DNA from: Shimia sp022448905
Lineage (GTDB): Bacteria > Pseudomonadota > Alphaproteobacteria > Rhodobacterales > Rhodobacteraceae
Assembly (NCBI RefSeq): GCF_047126315.1
Contig: NZ_CP138953.1
Location: forward strand, 4,216,001-4,280,000
Direction: 5' to 3'
DNA: 64,000 bases
The notes under the pieces are model-generated. The model saw nothing but the letters and a program-made list of their open reading frames with translations, ran no database searches and was not told the origin of the DNA. This document shows positions 24,307 through 33,680 of the stretch, piece by piece. The first letter of the stretch is position 1. Each line of letters opens with the position of its first letter. A program made the translations under genes and the position numbers.

Positions 24307-25545
24307 ATGAGTAGCGAAGCGCTGCAAACCGATCAAAATCCAATCCTGGCATGTACCATTTGCCGGGATGTGCAGAATTTTGAACTTCTGATTGTGGATA
24401 TGGAAGAAGCCCTGGGAGAACAATGGGGCGACCTCGGCTTTGAGGACGCTGTGCCATTCATGGCGCAACCCGAGGCGGAACATCTGGAATTCATTGCCAT
24501 TGCCATGGACGACATGGACGAGGATTCTCTGGATGAGCTGACGGACATCATCACCGAAGCACGCAACCGCAACATTCGCACCCTTCTGATTGCAGAAGAC
24601 GTGACCCCGGCCTCGTTGCACACCTTGCTGCGCCATGGCGCTGACGAGTTTATCCCCTACCCGCTTCCACCTGGCGAACTCCAAGCCGCGATCGAAAAGA
24701 TCCGCGCGGCGGCCAAGGCCGCAGAAATTCCAGCGTCCTCCCAAGTGAAACTCGCCGCATCCGATGTGTCCCACGAAGGCGTCTTAATCGCGGTGCACGG
24801 TATCGCCGGCGGCACCGGCGCAACCACTCTGGCCACCAACCTTGGCTGGGAACTTGCAACCACAGGAAGCGAGCCACCAAGCGTATGCTTGCTTGATCTC
24901 GACCTGCAGTTTGGCACCATGTCGACCTATCTTGATCTGCCTCGGCCTGACGCGGTGTTTGAGCTTTTGACCGATACCGAAAGCATGGACAGCGATAGCT
25001 TTGGCCAAGCGCTGCAAACCTACGAAGAAAAGCTGCATGTTTTGACCGCTCCGGCGGAGATCATCCCGCTGGATCTTGTCGGCCCCGAGGACATCGACCG
25101 CATGTTGGAGATGGCGCGAAAACACTATGACTATGTGATTGTCGACATGCCGTCGACGCTGGTGCAGTGGTCCGAAGTCGTGCTGCAGGCGGCCCATGTC
25201 TACTTTGCGACGATGGAAATCGACATGCGCTCGGCCCAGAACGCCATGCGTCTTAAGCGGGCTCTGCAAGCGGAAGATCTGCCGTTTGAAAAGCTGCGCT
25301 ACGTGATGAACCGCGCGCCAAAGTTCACCGATCTGGCGGGCAAAAGCCGGGTGAAACGTCTGGCGGAAAGCCTCGGCATCTCGATTGATTTGAACATGCC
25401 TGATGGCGGCAAGCAGGTTGCGCAATCGTCTGATCATGGTCAGCCGCTGGCGATCAGCGCCGCCAAAAACCCGCTCCGCAAGGAAATTGCCAAGCTCGCC
25501 GCCAGCCTGCACGCGCTGGATCAAGCCAGCGAAAAAGCCGCGTAA
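24307..25545 (+). CDS. cpaE: Pilus localisation ATPase CpaE/TadZ
   Basis: A 412-residue cytoplasmic protein. Residues about 15-130 form an atypical response-receiver-like domain. The rest is a ParA/MinD-like ATPase with the deviant P-loop VHGIAGGTGATTLATNLGW, which lacks the usual lysine signature. LLDLDLQFGTMSTYLDL and VIVDMPSTLVQW follow. TadZ proteins place the pilus machine at a pole and may have weak ATPase activity. GAGG lies 6 bases before the ATG at 24307. The 234 bases between the upstream terminator and this gene could hold a separate promoter. Confidence 0.94.
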   Translation: MSSEALQTDQNPILACTICRDVQNFELLIVDMEEALGEQWGDLGFEDAVPFMAQPEAEHLEFIAIAMDDMDEDSLDELTDIITEARNRNIRTLLIAEDVTPASLHTLLRHGADEFIPYPLPPGELQAAIEKIRAAAKAAEIPASSQVKLAASDVSHEGVLIAVHGIAGGTGATTLATNLGWELATTGSEPPSVCLLDLDLQFGTMSTYLDLPRPDAVFELLTDTESMDSDSFGQALQTYEEKLHVLTAPAEIIPLDLVGPEDIDRMLEMARKHYDYVIVDMPSTLVQWSEVVLQAAHVYFATMEIDMRSAQNAMRLKRALQAEDLPFEKLRYVMNRAPKFTDLAGKSRVKRLAESLGISIDLNMPDGGKQVAQSSDHGQPLAISAAKNPLRKEIAKLAASLHALDQASEKAA

Positions 25546-25560
25546 CAAAGGACCGTCGCC

Positions 25561-27036
25561 ATGTTTTCTCGTTACAAAAAATCTGACGCCAAACCCGGTC
25601 CCGCAGTTGCTGAAAAAGCCGCGAAAGCCGAAGCGAAAAAAGCCGCACCGGCTCCTGCGCCAGCTGCTGCCCCCAGCGCAACTTCGGCAGCAAAAAAAGT
25701 GATGCGCCGCCCTGTGGCTGAGAAGGCGGCAGGCGTCGTTGCCGCTGGTGACAAAGAGCGTCGCCGCAAGGAACGCCTTGGCGAAATCAAGCTGGAACTG
25801 CACCGCGAACTTCTGGACAACCTGAACCTGGCTGCATTGGACAAGGCGTCTGAGCGCGAGCTGCGGGCTGAAATCACCGCCATTGCCACCGAAGTGCTTC
25901 AAGAAAAAGCGATTGTGCTCAATCGTGAAGAGCGCACCACGGTGTTTCAGGAGCTGTATGACGAGGTCACCGGCCTTGGTCCGCTGGAAACCCTGCTGCA
26001 AGATGAGACCGTGAACGATATTCTGGTGAACGGCCCGAAGCAGATTTTTGTGGAACGCGCCGGTAAGCTTGAGCTTACCGACATTGTGTTCAAAGACGAA
26101 AAACACCTGCTGCGCATCATCGACAAGATTGTGTCGGCGGTGGGGCGTCGTGTGGATGAGTCCAACCCCTATGTGGACGCCCGCCTGGCGGATGGCTCGC
26201 GCTTCAACGCCATGGTCTCCCCGATTGCGGTGGATGGCTCGTTGGTGTCCATTCGTAAGTTCAAGAAAGACAAGCTGGGCATTGATGACCTGGTGCGCTT
26301 TGGCGCCTTCTCTGAAGAGATGGCCGCCTATCTGCAGGCGGCGGTGTCCACCCGCCTGAACGTGATTGTGTCCGGCGGTACTGGCTCCGGTAAAACCACC
26401 ACGCTCAACGCGCTGAGTTCTTTCATTGATAACGCCGAACGTATCCTGACGATTGAGGATACCGCGGAACTTCAACTGCAACAGACCCATGTGGGCCGGA
26501 TGGAAAGCCGCCCGCCCAACGTGGAAGGCAAAGGCGAAGTCTCCCCGCGCGACTGTCTGAAAAACGCACTGCGGATGCGCCCTGACCGCATCATCGTGGG
26601 GGAGACGCGTGGCGAAGAAGTGATCGACATGCTGCAGGCGATGAACACCGGCCACGACGGCTCGATGACCACAATTCACGCCAACAACGCACGCGACGGT
26701 ATTTCCCGTCTGGAAAACATGATCGCCATGGCCGGGATTGAGATGCCGCTGAAGGCGGTGCGATCGCAGATTTCTTCGGCGGTGAACCTGATCGTGCAAG
26801 CCTCGCGTCTTCAGGACGGCTCGCGTCGCATGACCTCAATCACCGAGATCACCGGCATGGAGGGGGACGTGATCTCTATGCAGGAAATTTTCCGCTTCCA
26901 GCGCACCGGCCTGACGCCGGAAAACAAGATTATTGGCCATTTCACAGCCACCGGCGTGCGCTCGCACTATTCCGAGCGCTTCCGTCTCTGGGGCTACGAT
27001 CTGCCGCCTGAAATTTACGAACCGTCTGCGGGGTAA
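25561..27036 (+). CDS. tadA: Flp pilus assembly ATPase TadA/CpaF
   Basis: A 491-residue secretion ATPase. An Ala/Lys/Pro-rich leader (about residues 10-50) is followed by the N-terminal domain and the motor domain. Motifs are Walker A GGTGSGKTT (about 272-280), the Asp box ILTIEDTAELQLQQ, Walker B PDRIIVGETRGEE and the His box TGHDGSMTTIHANNARD. It drives both extension and retraction of Flp pili. AAAGGA precedes the ATG, 15 bases after cpaE. Confidence 0.97.
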   Translation: MFSRYKKSDAKPGPAVAEKAAKAEAKKAAPAPAPAAAPSATSAAKKVMRRPVAEKAAGVVAAGDKERRRKERLGEIKLELHRELLDNLNLAALDKASERELRAEITAIATEVLQEKAIVLNREERTTVFQELYDEVTGLGPLETLLQDETVNDILVNGPKQIFVERAGKLELTDIVFKDEKHLLRIIDKIVSAVGRRVDESNPYVDARLADGSRFNAMVSPIAVDGSLVSIRKFKKDKLGIDDLVRFGAFSEEMAAYLQAAVSTRLNVIVSGGTGSGKTTTLNALSSFIDNAERILTIEDTAELQLQQTHVGRMESRPPNVEGKGEVSPRDCLKNALRMRPDRIIVGETRGEEVIDMLQAMNTGHDGSMTTIHANNARDGISRLENMIAMAGIEMPLKAVRSQISSAVNLIVQASRLQDGSRRMTSITEITGMEGDVISMQEIFRFQRTGLTPENKIIGHFTATGVRSHYSERFRLWGYDLPPEIYEPSAG

Positions 27037-27042
27037 TCAGAC

Positions 27043-28011
27043 ATGCCATTTTCGCCCGAACTTATTGTCTATGGCCTCATTTTTGTGGGCGTCTTCGTGT
27101 TGGTCGAAGGCGTTTACCTGACCGTTTTTGGCAAATCCATCAGCCTCAACAGCCGTGTAAACCGCCGGCTTGAGATGCTGGACAAAGGCGCCAAGCGTGA
27201 AGAGGTGCTGGAGCAGCTCCGCAAAGAGATGAAGCAGCACGCGGAAAACCGCGGCATTCCCCTGTATTCCGTGCTGGCGGAAAAGGCGCAGAAGGCCGCG
27301 ATCGCATTCTCGCCCATGCAGCTGATCCTCATGATGGTTGCGGTGTCTGTTTTTGCCTTTATGGGCCTCACTGTTGGCACACAAACCGGCGTCATCACCC
27401 GCGCTGCGATTGCCGTGATGATGGGTGTTGGCGGGGTGTATACTTGGGTCTCGATGAAAGCGGGCAAGCGCATCTCCATGATCGAAGAGCAACTGCCGGA
27501 CGCGATTGAACTGATGGTGCGCTCGCTGCGTGTGGGCCACCCGTTCTCCTCCGCGATCCAGATTGTGTCCAAGGAAATCGAGGACCCGCTGGCCACCGAG
27601 TTTGGCGTGATCGCCGATGAAGCTGCCTACGGCCGCGATTTGGGTGAAGCGCTGAAAGACATGGCTGAACGCCTGGACATGCAGGATCTGCGCTTTCTAT
27701 CGGTGGCGGTGACCATCCAGCAGCAATCCGGGGGTAACCTCGCCGAGATCCTCGCCGGTCTGTCCAAGGTGATCCGCGCCCGCTTCCGCCTGTTCCGCCG
27801 CGTAAAAGCCATTACGGCTGAGGCAAAATGGTCCGGCAAATTCCTGTCCGGTTTTCCTGTTATGGCCTTGATCGCAATCAACGTGATGGACCCGAACTAT
27901 TATGACGAAGTCAAAGACCACTGGCTCTACATTCCAGGCTGTATCGCCGTGGGCGTGTTCTTGGGGTTGAACCTCATCGTCATGAAAATCCTGACCAACA
28001 TCAAAGTGTAA
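27043..28011 (+). CDS. tadB: Flp pilus platform protein TadB
   Basis: A 322-residue inner-membrane protein. A hydrophobic segment at the N-terminus, a pair of helices near residues 85-130, the T2SF cytoplasmic domain (IEEQLPDAIELMVRSLRVGH to QQQSGGNLAEILAGL) and two C-terminal helices match TadB. With TadC it forms the platform that couples the TadA motor to pilin assembly. It begins 6 bases after tadA. Confidence 0.95.
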   Translation: MPFSPELIVYGLIFVGVFVLVEGVYLTVFGKSISLNSRVNRRLEMLDKGAKREEVLEQLRKEMKQHAENRGIPLYSVLAEKAQKAAIAFSPMQLILMMVAVSVFAFMGLTVGTQTGVITRAAIAVMMGVGGVYTWVSMKAGKRISMIEEQLPDAIELMVRSLRVGHPFSSAIQIVSKEIEDPLATEFGVIADEAAYGRDLGEALKDMAERLDMQDLRFLSVAVTIQQQSGGNLAEILAGLSKVIRARFRLFRRVKAITAEAKWSGKFLSGFPVMALIAINVMDPNYYDEVKDHWLYIPGCIAVGVFLGLNLIVMKILTNIKV

Positions 28012-28023
28012 GGAGATCCTGCT

Positions 28024-28995
28024 ATGACCATTCTGGAAGCCCTGAACATGATGTTGACCGACATGCTGGGACCCCGCGGTCCAATGATCGCGGTGCTGGT
28101 CCTTGGCGTTTTCTTCACGCTTCTAATCGTGACTGGCATGATGGCGCGCCAAGACGACCCAATTGCCAAACTTAAGAAATCCCAAGAAAAGACATCCTCA
28201 CGCACCACCAAGGACGAGCGCCTTCGCCGCAAAGCGGCCAATGCCAAGCTCGACAAGTATAAGGCCTTTCTGGAACCACAAAGTGAAGCGGAACTCAGCT
28301 CTGTGCGCCTGAAACTGATGCAGGCGGGTTATCCATCGCGTGATGCGGTTCGGGCCTACCACCTTGCGCAGATGGTCCTGGGCATTGGTGGTTTGATCCT
28401 TGGGGTCACATATTTCATTTTGGTGAAGCAAACCGACCAATCCACAACGTCAGACATGCTGTTTTGGACCCTTGGCCCTGGCGGCGCAGGTTACTTCCTG
28501 CCCAAATATTGGGTCACCCGCCGGGTTGCCGAGCGCAAAGAAGAGATCACCGCCGGCTTCCCTGACAGCCTCGACATGATGCTGGTCTGCGTGGAAGCCG
28601 GGCAATCGCTCGACCAATCGATTGTCCGCGTCGCAGGCGAGTTGCGCGCCTCTTATCCGGCGCTGGCACAAGAGTTCGAAATTGTGGCACATGAAATGAA
28701 AGCCGGTAAGGATAAGTCCCAGGTTCTGTCTGACATGGGGGAACGCTGCGGCGTACAGGACGTGTCCTCTTTTGTGACCGTGCTTATCCAATCCGCGACC
28801 TTTGGTACCTCCATCGCCGAAGCCCTGCGGGTCTATGCCGGGGAGATGCGTGACAAACGGGTGATGCGAGCTGAAGAGGCGGCAAACAAGTTGCCAACAA
28901 AGATGACATTGGCCACAATGATGCTCACTGTGCCGCCGCTGTTGATCATCTTGGTCAGCCCGTCTGTGATTGGGATCACGCAGCTCGGCCAGTGA
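28024..28995 (+). CDS. tadC: Flp pilus platform protein TadC
   Basis: A 323-residue T2SF-domain membrane protein, paralogous to TadB. Helices lie at about residues 20-40, 115-155 and at the C-terminus. The core includes GFPDSLDMMLVCVEAGQSLD and FVTVLIQSATFGTSIAEAL. AAGGAG lies 8 bases before the ATG. It completes the TadA-B-C motor unit. Confidence 0.95.
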   Translation: MTILEALNMMLTDMLGPRGPMIAVLVLGVFFTLLIVTGMMARQDDPIAKLKKSQEKTSSRTTKDERLRRKAANAKLDKYKAFLEPQSEAELSSVRLKLMQAGYPSRDAVRAYHLAQMVLGIGGLILGVTYFILVKQTDQSTTSDMLFWTLGPGGAGYFLPKYWVTRRVAERKEEITAGFPDSLDMMLVCVEAGQSLDQSIVRVAGELRASYPALAQEFEIVAHEMKAGKDKSQVLSDMGERCGVQDVSSFVTVLIQSATFGTSIAEALRVYAGEMRDKRVMRAEEAANKLPTKMTLATMMLTVPPLLIILVSPSVIGITQLGQ

Positions 28996-29022
28996 GGCAA
29001 AACGAGCAAAAAAGCGCCCCAA

Positions 29023-29586
29023 ATGACACACTTCCGGGCCAGCGCCCTGTTGATACTAAGCTTTGCTATAGCCGCCTGTGACACGGGCGGCTTTGGCGCA
29101 TCCAGCGACAGCCCTTACGCACCTGCGGTCGACCCCAAAGGCGAGGCTGTAGATGGCTTGGTGGTGGGCTGGCGCCTTATGGACGCCGGCGAATATGATC
29201 TGGCGATGGATGCCTTTGTGCGCGCGGGGCTGGAACAAGGACGCACACCGGACGTTCTGGCTGCCGTGGGCACGGCCAATCTGGTGATGGGACGCTTGGG
29301 ACAAGCCGAAGACCTGTTGCGCGAGGCGCTCAAGGCGGACGACAGCCATCCGGAAACTTGGAACAACCTCGGCATTACGCTTATGGAACAGGGAAAATAT
29401 GCCGAAGCCGAACAGATTCTGCGCCGCGCCTATGCTCTGGACAATGGCGAAAGTGACGCAATCCGGGATAATTTGCGCATAGCACTCGCAAATTCGAATC
29501 AACCGGTCTATGGTGACGAAAACCAACAAGAATATAAATTGGTGCGGCGGGGTAGCAGCGACTACGTGATCCGTCAGACGCCATAA
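29023..29586 (+). CDS. TPR lipoprotein of the Tad locus (first)
   Basis: A 187-residue lipoprotein (lipobox IAAC, Cys19). It has at least two TPR units, LVVGWRLMDAGEYDLAMDAF and SHPETWNNLGITLMEQGKYA, with a short tail. TadD-like proteins in other loci are TPR lipoproteins thought to help secretin assembly or stability. This one is shorter than the following gene's product, and the two may be functional partners or diverged duplicates. The ribosome site is poor. Confidence 0.88.
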   Translation: MTHFRASALLILSFAIAACDTGGFGASSDSPYAPAVDPKGEAVDGLVVGWRLMDAGEYDLAMDAFVRAGLEQGRTPDVLAAVGTANLVMGRLGQAEDLLREALKADDSHPETWNNLGITLMEQGKYAEAEQILRRAYALDNGESDAIRDNLRIALANSNQPVYGDENQQEYKLVRRGSSDYVIRQTP

Positions 29587-29618
29587 ATTGAGAGCAAGAG
29601 CAGCAAAGGACGCAAACA

Positions 29619-30467
29619 ATGCGCCATCCTGTTTTGGGGACAATTTGTGTGGCCGGGCTTGTCGCGTTGACAGCCTGTTCCGATAAAGGTGACGAAAGCG
29701 TTGAACGCGCCATTCAGGACGTGAACGCCGTAGACGAAGCCAACCTGTCTGACGTGATGTTGACTGTGGCCGATCCCAACGAAGGCATCGCCTATTTTAA
29801 GCGCACGCTGAAAGACAATCCAGATCGCCTGGATCTTCAACGCGGTCTCGCCGTGTCTTACGTGCGCGCGAAGCGGTTCACCGAAGCTGTGCCAGCCTGG
29901 AAACAGGTGACCAAACACAAAGACAGCACTGCCAACGATCGTGTTGATCTGGCGGATGCGCAAATCCGCGCTGGTCTTTGGGATGACGCCGAAAAGACGT
30001 TGGACAGCATTCCGCCCACCCATGAGACCTTTAAGCGCTACCGCCTTGAGGCCATGATTGCGGATAGCAACAAAGAGTGGAACCGCGCCGACAGCTTCTA
30101 TGAAATCGCCGTTGGCCTGACCACCCGCCCGGCTGGTGTGATGAACAACTGGGGCTATTCCAAACTGACCCGTGGCGACTATGCCGAAGCGGAGCGTCTG
30201 TTTGGTGAAGCCGTGCGTCAGGACAGCACGCTGTTCACCGCCAAAAACAACATGGTTTTGGCACGTGGCGCGCAACGCCAGTACACCCTGCCGGTGATCC
30301 CGATGGTGCAAACCGAACGCGCGCAGCTGCTGCACACACTGGCGCTGTCTGCGGTTAAGCAGGGCGATACCCAAACCGGCAAAGTGCTGCTGCGTGAGGC
30401 GGTGGAAACCCATCCGCAACACTTTGAGGCCGCGGTGCGCGCCCTGGATGCGCTTGAAAACGGCTAA
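29619..30467 (+). CDS. tadD: TPR lipoprotein, TadD-like (second)
   Basis: A 282-residue lipoprotein (lipobox LTAC, Cys20) built of TPR-like helices. GIAYFKRTLKDNPDRLDLQR, VMNNWGYSKLTRGDYAEAER and a C-terminal LLHTLALSAVKQGD segment are clear. It corresponds best to TadD and would act in the periplasm near the outer membrane. It follows the shorter TPR gene by 32 bases and precedes the prepilin peptidase by 9 bases. Confidence 0.88.
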   Translation: MRHPVLGTICVAGLVALTACSDKGDESVERAIQDVNAVDEANLSDVMLTVADPNEGIAYFKRTLKDNPDRLDLQRGLAVSYVRAKRFTEAVPAWKQVTKHKDSTANDRVDLADAQIRAGLWDDAEKTLDSIPPTHETFKRYRLEAMIADSNKEWNRADSFYEIAVGLTTRPAGVMNNWGYSKLTRGDYAEAERLFGEAVRQDSTLFTAKNNMVLARGAQRQYTLPVIPMVQTERAQLLHTLALSAVKQGDTQTGKVLLREAVETHPQHFEAAVRALDALENG

Positions 30468-30476
30468 GGTTTCTTG

Positions 30477-31010
30477 ATGCAGGTCTCCAGCACATTTGCG
30501 CTCTGGGCATTGCTCCCGGCGCTGCCGCTTTGCGTGTTCATCTTCTGGGTGGACATGAAGCACAAGCGGATCAGCAACCTGTCCGTCTGGGCCTTGTTTG
30601 CGATCTTTGTGGTGGTCGGGCTTGCCACATTGCCAATCATGGAGTTTGTCTGGCGCTTTGCTAATTATGGCGTGGTGTTTGCGGTACTGCTTCTGATGTG
30701 GATGGCGCGGCAAGTGGGTGCTGGGGACGTGAAAATGGCGGCTGTGGCCGCGCTTTACGTCGACAAAGGCGACGCCAGCTACATGCTGATGATCACCTTT
30801 GGATCGATCATTGTTGCGACATTGGCCACGCTGATCATCCGCGTCACGCCCTTGCGCAAGCTGGCGCCGGACTGGGCCGCCTGGAAGCTCAAGGCCTCTG
30901 AGAGCGGTGTGAATGTAGGCAAGGGAGATCAGATGACCTTGCCGATGGGCACCGGCATTGGCCTGGCGCTCTGCACCTACCTAATCCTGGGCGTTCTGCA
31001 CGGCCAATAA
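30477..31010 (+). CDS. cpaA: Prepilin peptidase TadV/CpaA (A24 family)
   Basis: A 177-residue membrane aspartyl protease. The two catalytic Asp are in FWVDMKHKRISN (Asp26) and GAGDVKMAAVAAL, the A24 signature. The N-terminal methylation domain of large PilD enzymes is absent, as normal for TadV. It processes Flp prepilins at the G/A site. The ATG at 30477 is preferred over the adjacent upstream TTG. AAGG lies 9 bases upstream. Confidence 0.94.
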   Translation: MQVSSTFALWALLPALPLCVFIFWVDMKHKRISNLSVWALFAIFVVVGLATLPIMEFVWRFANYGVVFAVLLLMWMARQVGAGDVKMAAVAALYVDKGDASYMLMITFGSIIVATLATLIIRVTPLRKLAPDWAAWKLKASESGVNVGKGDQMTLPMGTGIGLALCTYLILGVLHGQ

Positions 31011-31125
31011 ATCGCATCCTTCACGATGCCGGCCCGATGCGGCCCCAAAAACGCCACCTTTTGATTGTCTATGGGATGGAAACAGACCGAGGGCTTTGCG
31101 GCCCTCAATCAGGAGTGTTGCGTCG

Positions 31126-32433
31126 ATGAACATGCAGACCACCAACGTGATGGCCCCGCCGCCGCCAAAACGGATCGAGGATATGAAGCTTCCCGTGGTG
31201 ATGATGCGGGACATCCTCCTGAAAACCATGTTCCGCAAAAACGTGGACATGGTCGGCGACATTTCCAAAGCCATCTGTCTACCCCGCGCAGTAACGCAAG
31301 AGCTGGTCGACATGGCCCGCGAGCAGCGCCTGCTGGAGGCAACCGGCACGCTGAACGCCAACTCCGGCGACGAGATGGGGTATCAACTGACCGATGCCGG
31401 CAAAGGCCGCGCACAGGACGCCTTGGCACAATCCGAGTATTTTGGTGCCATGCCGGTGCCGCTGGATGTGTACCGCGAACAGGTCAAACGCCAGTCGATC
31501 CGCAACATTCAGATCACGCGCGACCAACTCACCGGTGCGATGGGGCACCTGATACTGCCGCCGGACCTGCTGGACCAGTTGGGACCCGCCGTGGGCTCTG
31601 GCCGCTCAATCCTGATGTATGGTCCGCCCGGCAACGGTAAGTCTTCGATTTCTAACGGCATTCGCGACGCGATGGGTGACAAGGTTTATGTGCCTCACGC
31701 CATCGAATATGCCGGTCAGGTGATCACCGTCTATGACCCGATTGTGCACTCCGCCGCCGAAGGTGACGAGCAAGACGAAAACAGCCTGCGCCGCACCGCG
31801 CGGTTTGACAGCCGCTATGTGAAATGTGACCGCCCCACCGTGATCACTGGTGGTGAGCTGTCGCTCAACATGCTCGACTTGGTCTACAACCCAACGGCGC
31901 GCACCTATCAGGCGCCGTTGCAGCTCAAGTCCACCGGCGGCATCTTCATCGTGGACGATTTGGGGCGTCAGGAGGAACCGCCACAGGCGCTGGTCAACCG
32001 TTGGATTGTGCCTTTGGAAGAGAGCAAAGACATTCTCGCGCTGCAATCCGGTGAGAAGTTCGAAGTGCCCTTTGACACACTGGTGATCTTCTCCACCAAC
32101 TTCCACCCCAATGAGATCTTTGACCAAGCGGCCCTGCGTCGTATCTTCTACAAGATCAAAATTGACGGCCCAAGCCAGGAGAACTTCCTGAAAATCTTTG
32201 CCCTTGTGGCCAAGAAAAAGGGGCTGCCGCTGGATGAGACATCTCTCATTCACCTGCTCAAAACCAAATACCCGACAATAGACAACACCTACGCCAATTA
32301 CCAGCCGGTGTTCCTGATCGACCAGATCATCTCGATCTGCGAATTTGAGGGCATCCCCTATCAAATGCGCCCTGACCTGATTGATCGCGCCTGGGCCAAT
32401 ATGTTCGTGAAAGACGAGCACATCGTGAAGTGA
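31126..32433 (+). CDS. AAA-type ATPase at the end of the Tad locus
   Basis: A 435-residue cytoplasmic protein. Residues about 25-100 look like a winged-helix region (KTMFRKNVDMVGDISKAICL). Walker A is LMYGPPGNGKSSI (166-173). Walker B is GGIFIVDDLGRQEEPP, followed by a sensor-like VIFSTNFHP and an Arg-containing LRRIFYKI. I know similar ATPases next to tad genes in alphaproteobacteria but no established function. It could power remodelling of pilus components or act in regulation. The ATG at 31126 has AGGAG about 11 bases upstream. A terminator ends the locus. Confidence 0.85.
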   Translation: MNMQTTNVMAPPPPKRIEDMKLPVVMMRDILLKTMFRKNVDMVGDISKAICLPRAVTQELVDMAREQRLLEATGTLNANSGDEMGYQLTDAGKGRAQDALAQSEYFGAMPVPLDVYREQVKRQSIRNIQITRDQLTGAMGHLILPPDLLDQLGPAVGSGRSILMYGPPGNGKSSISNGIRDAMGDKVYVPHAIEYAGQVITVYDPIVHSAAEGDEQDENSLRRTARFDSRYVKCDRPTVITGGELSLNMLDLVYNPTARTYQAPLQLKSTGGIFIVDDLGRQEEPPQALVNRWIVPLEESKDILALQSGEKFEVPFDTLVIFSTNFHPNEIFDQAALRRIFYKIKIDGPSQENFLKIFALVAKKKGLPLDETSLIHLLKTKYPTIDNTYANYQPVFLIDQIISICEFEGIPYQMRPDLIDRAWANMFVKDEHIVK

Positions 32434-32436
32434 TCC

Positions 32437-32463
32437 AAAAGGCCGCATGACGCGGCCTTTTTT
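32437..32463 (+). terminator. Rho-independent terminator closing the Tad locus
   Basis: AAAAGGCCGC (32437-32446) pairs with GCGGCCTTTT (32452-32461) around a 5-base loop, inside a T6 run. Confidence 0.93.
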
Positions 32464-32492
32464 ACGCGCGCTATATGGCCTACATAGTTCCC

Positions 32493-32765
32493 ATGTCACC
32501 GCTTGCCCATATCGCCGCCCTGCCCGTCCGGTTCTACCGTTTGGTGTTTAGCCCTTGGGTTGGCTTCAACTGCCGGTATCAGCCCACCTGTTCAGCCTAC
32601 GCGCTGGAAGCACTGGAGAAACATGGCGCGATCAAGGGCAGCTGGCTGACCCTGCGCCGACTTGGTCGCTGCCATCCCTTTGGCAGCAGCGGCTACGATC
32701 CGGTTCCGCCCTGTTGTGGCGACAAAAATGGCGCATCCGGGGGTACGCAAAACCGCGAAACCTGA
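32493..32765 (+). CDS. yidD: Membrane protein insertion efficiency factor YidD
   Basis: A 90-residue protein with the full YidD signature: YRLVFSPWVGFNCRYQPTCS and ALEALEKHGAIKGSWLTLRR, then RCHPFGSSGYDPVP. YidD is a peripheral inner-membrane protein that assists YidC-dependent insertion; yidC is found 3.5 kb downstream. The ATG at 32493 matches the family start (MSPLAHIAALP); an ATG at 32475 would add six residues. Confidence 0.94.
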   Translation: MSPLAHIAALPVRFYRLVFSPWVGFNCRYQPTCSAYALEALEKHGAIKGSWLTLRRLGRCHPFGSSGYDPVPPCCGDKNGASGGTQNRET

Positions 32766-32828
32766 CTGGACACCACCCAAGAGAGTGCTAGCCTGTGCGC
32801 ATTCAATTGTCCTTTCAGGAGATTTCCC

Positions 32829-33332
32829 ATGCGCCTTTCTCACATCCTGGCCACAACGGCCGCCTTGACCCTAACCAGCACCGCTGTACTGGCTGACAAA
32901 TTTGTCGGCTATGGCTCTGTGGACGGCTGGAACGTGCACATCGACACCGAAAAAGGCACCTGCCTGGTGGAAACCAAAGACGGCTTGGACAACGTCATTC
33001 AGATGGGTCTGACCGAGGACCGCGCCATTGGCTACATCGGCATCTTCACCAAAGCGGAGACCAACATCCGCACCGACGTGAAACAAGATGTGGCGCTGCT
33101 AATTGGTGAAAACCTCTACGTTGGAGAGGCCACTGGCATGCGTGGCAACATCACCAAAGGCTACAGCGGCGGCTATGTGCTGACCGAGGATCCGGAAGTG
33201 TATGAGGCCATCCGCCGCGCGCCCACGATGACCGTGTTCCCGGAAAAGGAATACTCCTTCATCGTCGATCTGGCTGGCACCGCCAAGGCGCTCGATCTGG
33301 CCAAGAAGTGTAACGAAGAGCAGCTTCAGTAA
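32829..33332 (+). CDS. Secreted protein of unknown function
   Basis: A 167-residue protein with a clear signal peptide (hydrophobic ATTAALTLTSTA, cleavage likely after VLA, residue 22). The mature part has KGTCLVETKDG and a Cys near the end (KKCNEEQ), perhaps a disulfide pair, and the phrase FIVDLAGTAKALDLAKKC. This resembles the tails of small periplasmic proteins of the invasion-associated-locus-B type, but I cannot assign a family. CAGGAG lies 8 bases before the ATG. It is a single-gene unit. Confidence 0.82.
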   Translation: MRLSHILATTAALTLTSTAVLADKFVGYGSVDGWNVHIDTEKGTCLVETKDGLDNVIQMGLTEDRAIGYIGIFTKAETNIRTDVKQDVALLIGENLYVGEATGMRGNITKGYSGGYVLTEDPEVYEAIRRAPTMTVFPEKEYSFIVDLAGTAKALDLAKKCNEEQLQ

Positions 33333-33680
33333 GCCCCCCTTTCGCCTCCCGGGCGCGCCCAAACCGCGCCCGGATAGGCACCCATGAAGCACGGAAACGC
33401 AGTGTTTCCATTTCCGCCACACCGCCAGGCGTTCACAGTTCCGTGATCTAAACACAGCCGGTCACTTCCCAACCGCCCGACACATGCCGTAAACCCCCAT
33501 AAAACTTGGGGTTTGGCGCGTTCGTTTCGTCGTACATCCCGTCCCCAATCCTATGCAAACGCCCTGTGCCCGAAATCACACGGGTCGGGTTTTCCTTAAC
33601 TACGCTTGTGGTCCGCGGCCAACCTGTGGATATCCTTGGGGATAGATTGACCCTGGAAGACCCCTCGCTTAAGGCACGGC
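33333..33680. other. Intergenic region with two hairpins, upstream of ttcA
   Basis: 348 bases without a credible gene. CCGGGCGCG (33349-33357) pairs with CGCGCCCGG (33365-33373), and GGAAAC (33393-33398) pairs with GTTTCC (33404-33409). Either could stop or protect the upstream transcript. The rest must hold the ttcA promoter. Confidence 0.5.

Noticed and set aside
24784..26799. Open frame of 671 codons on the minus strand across cpaE and tadA
   Set aside because: Antisense to two certain genes and of odd composition (His, Phe, Arg rich).
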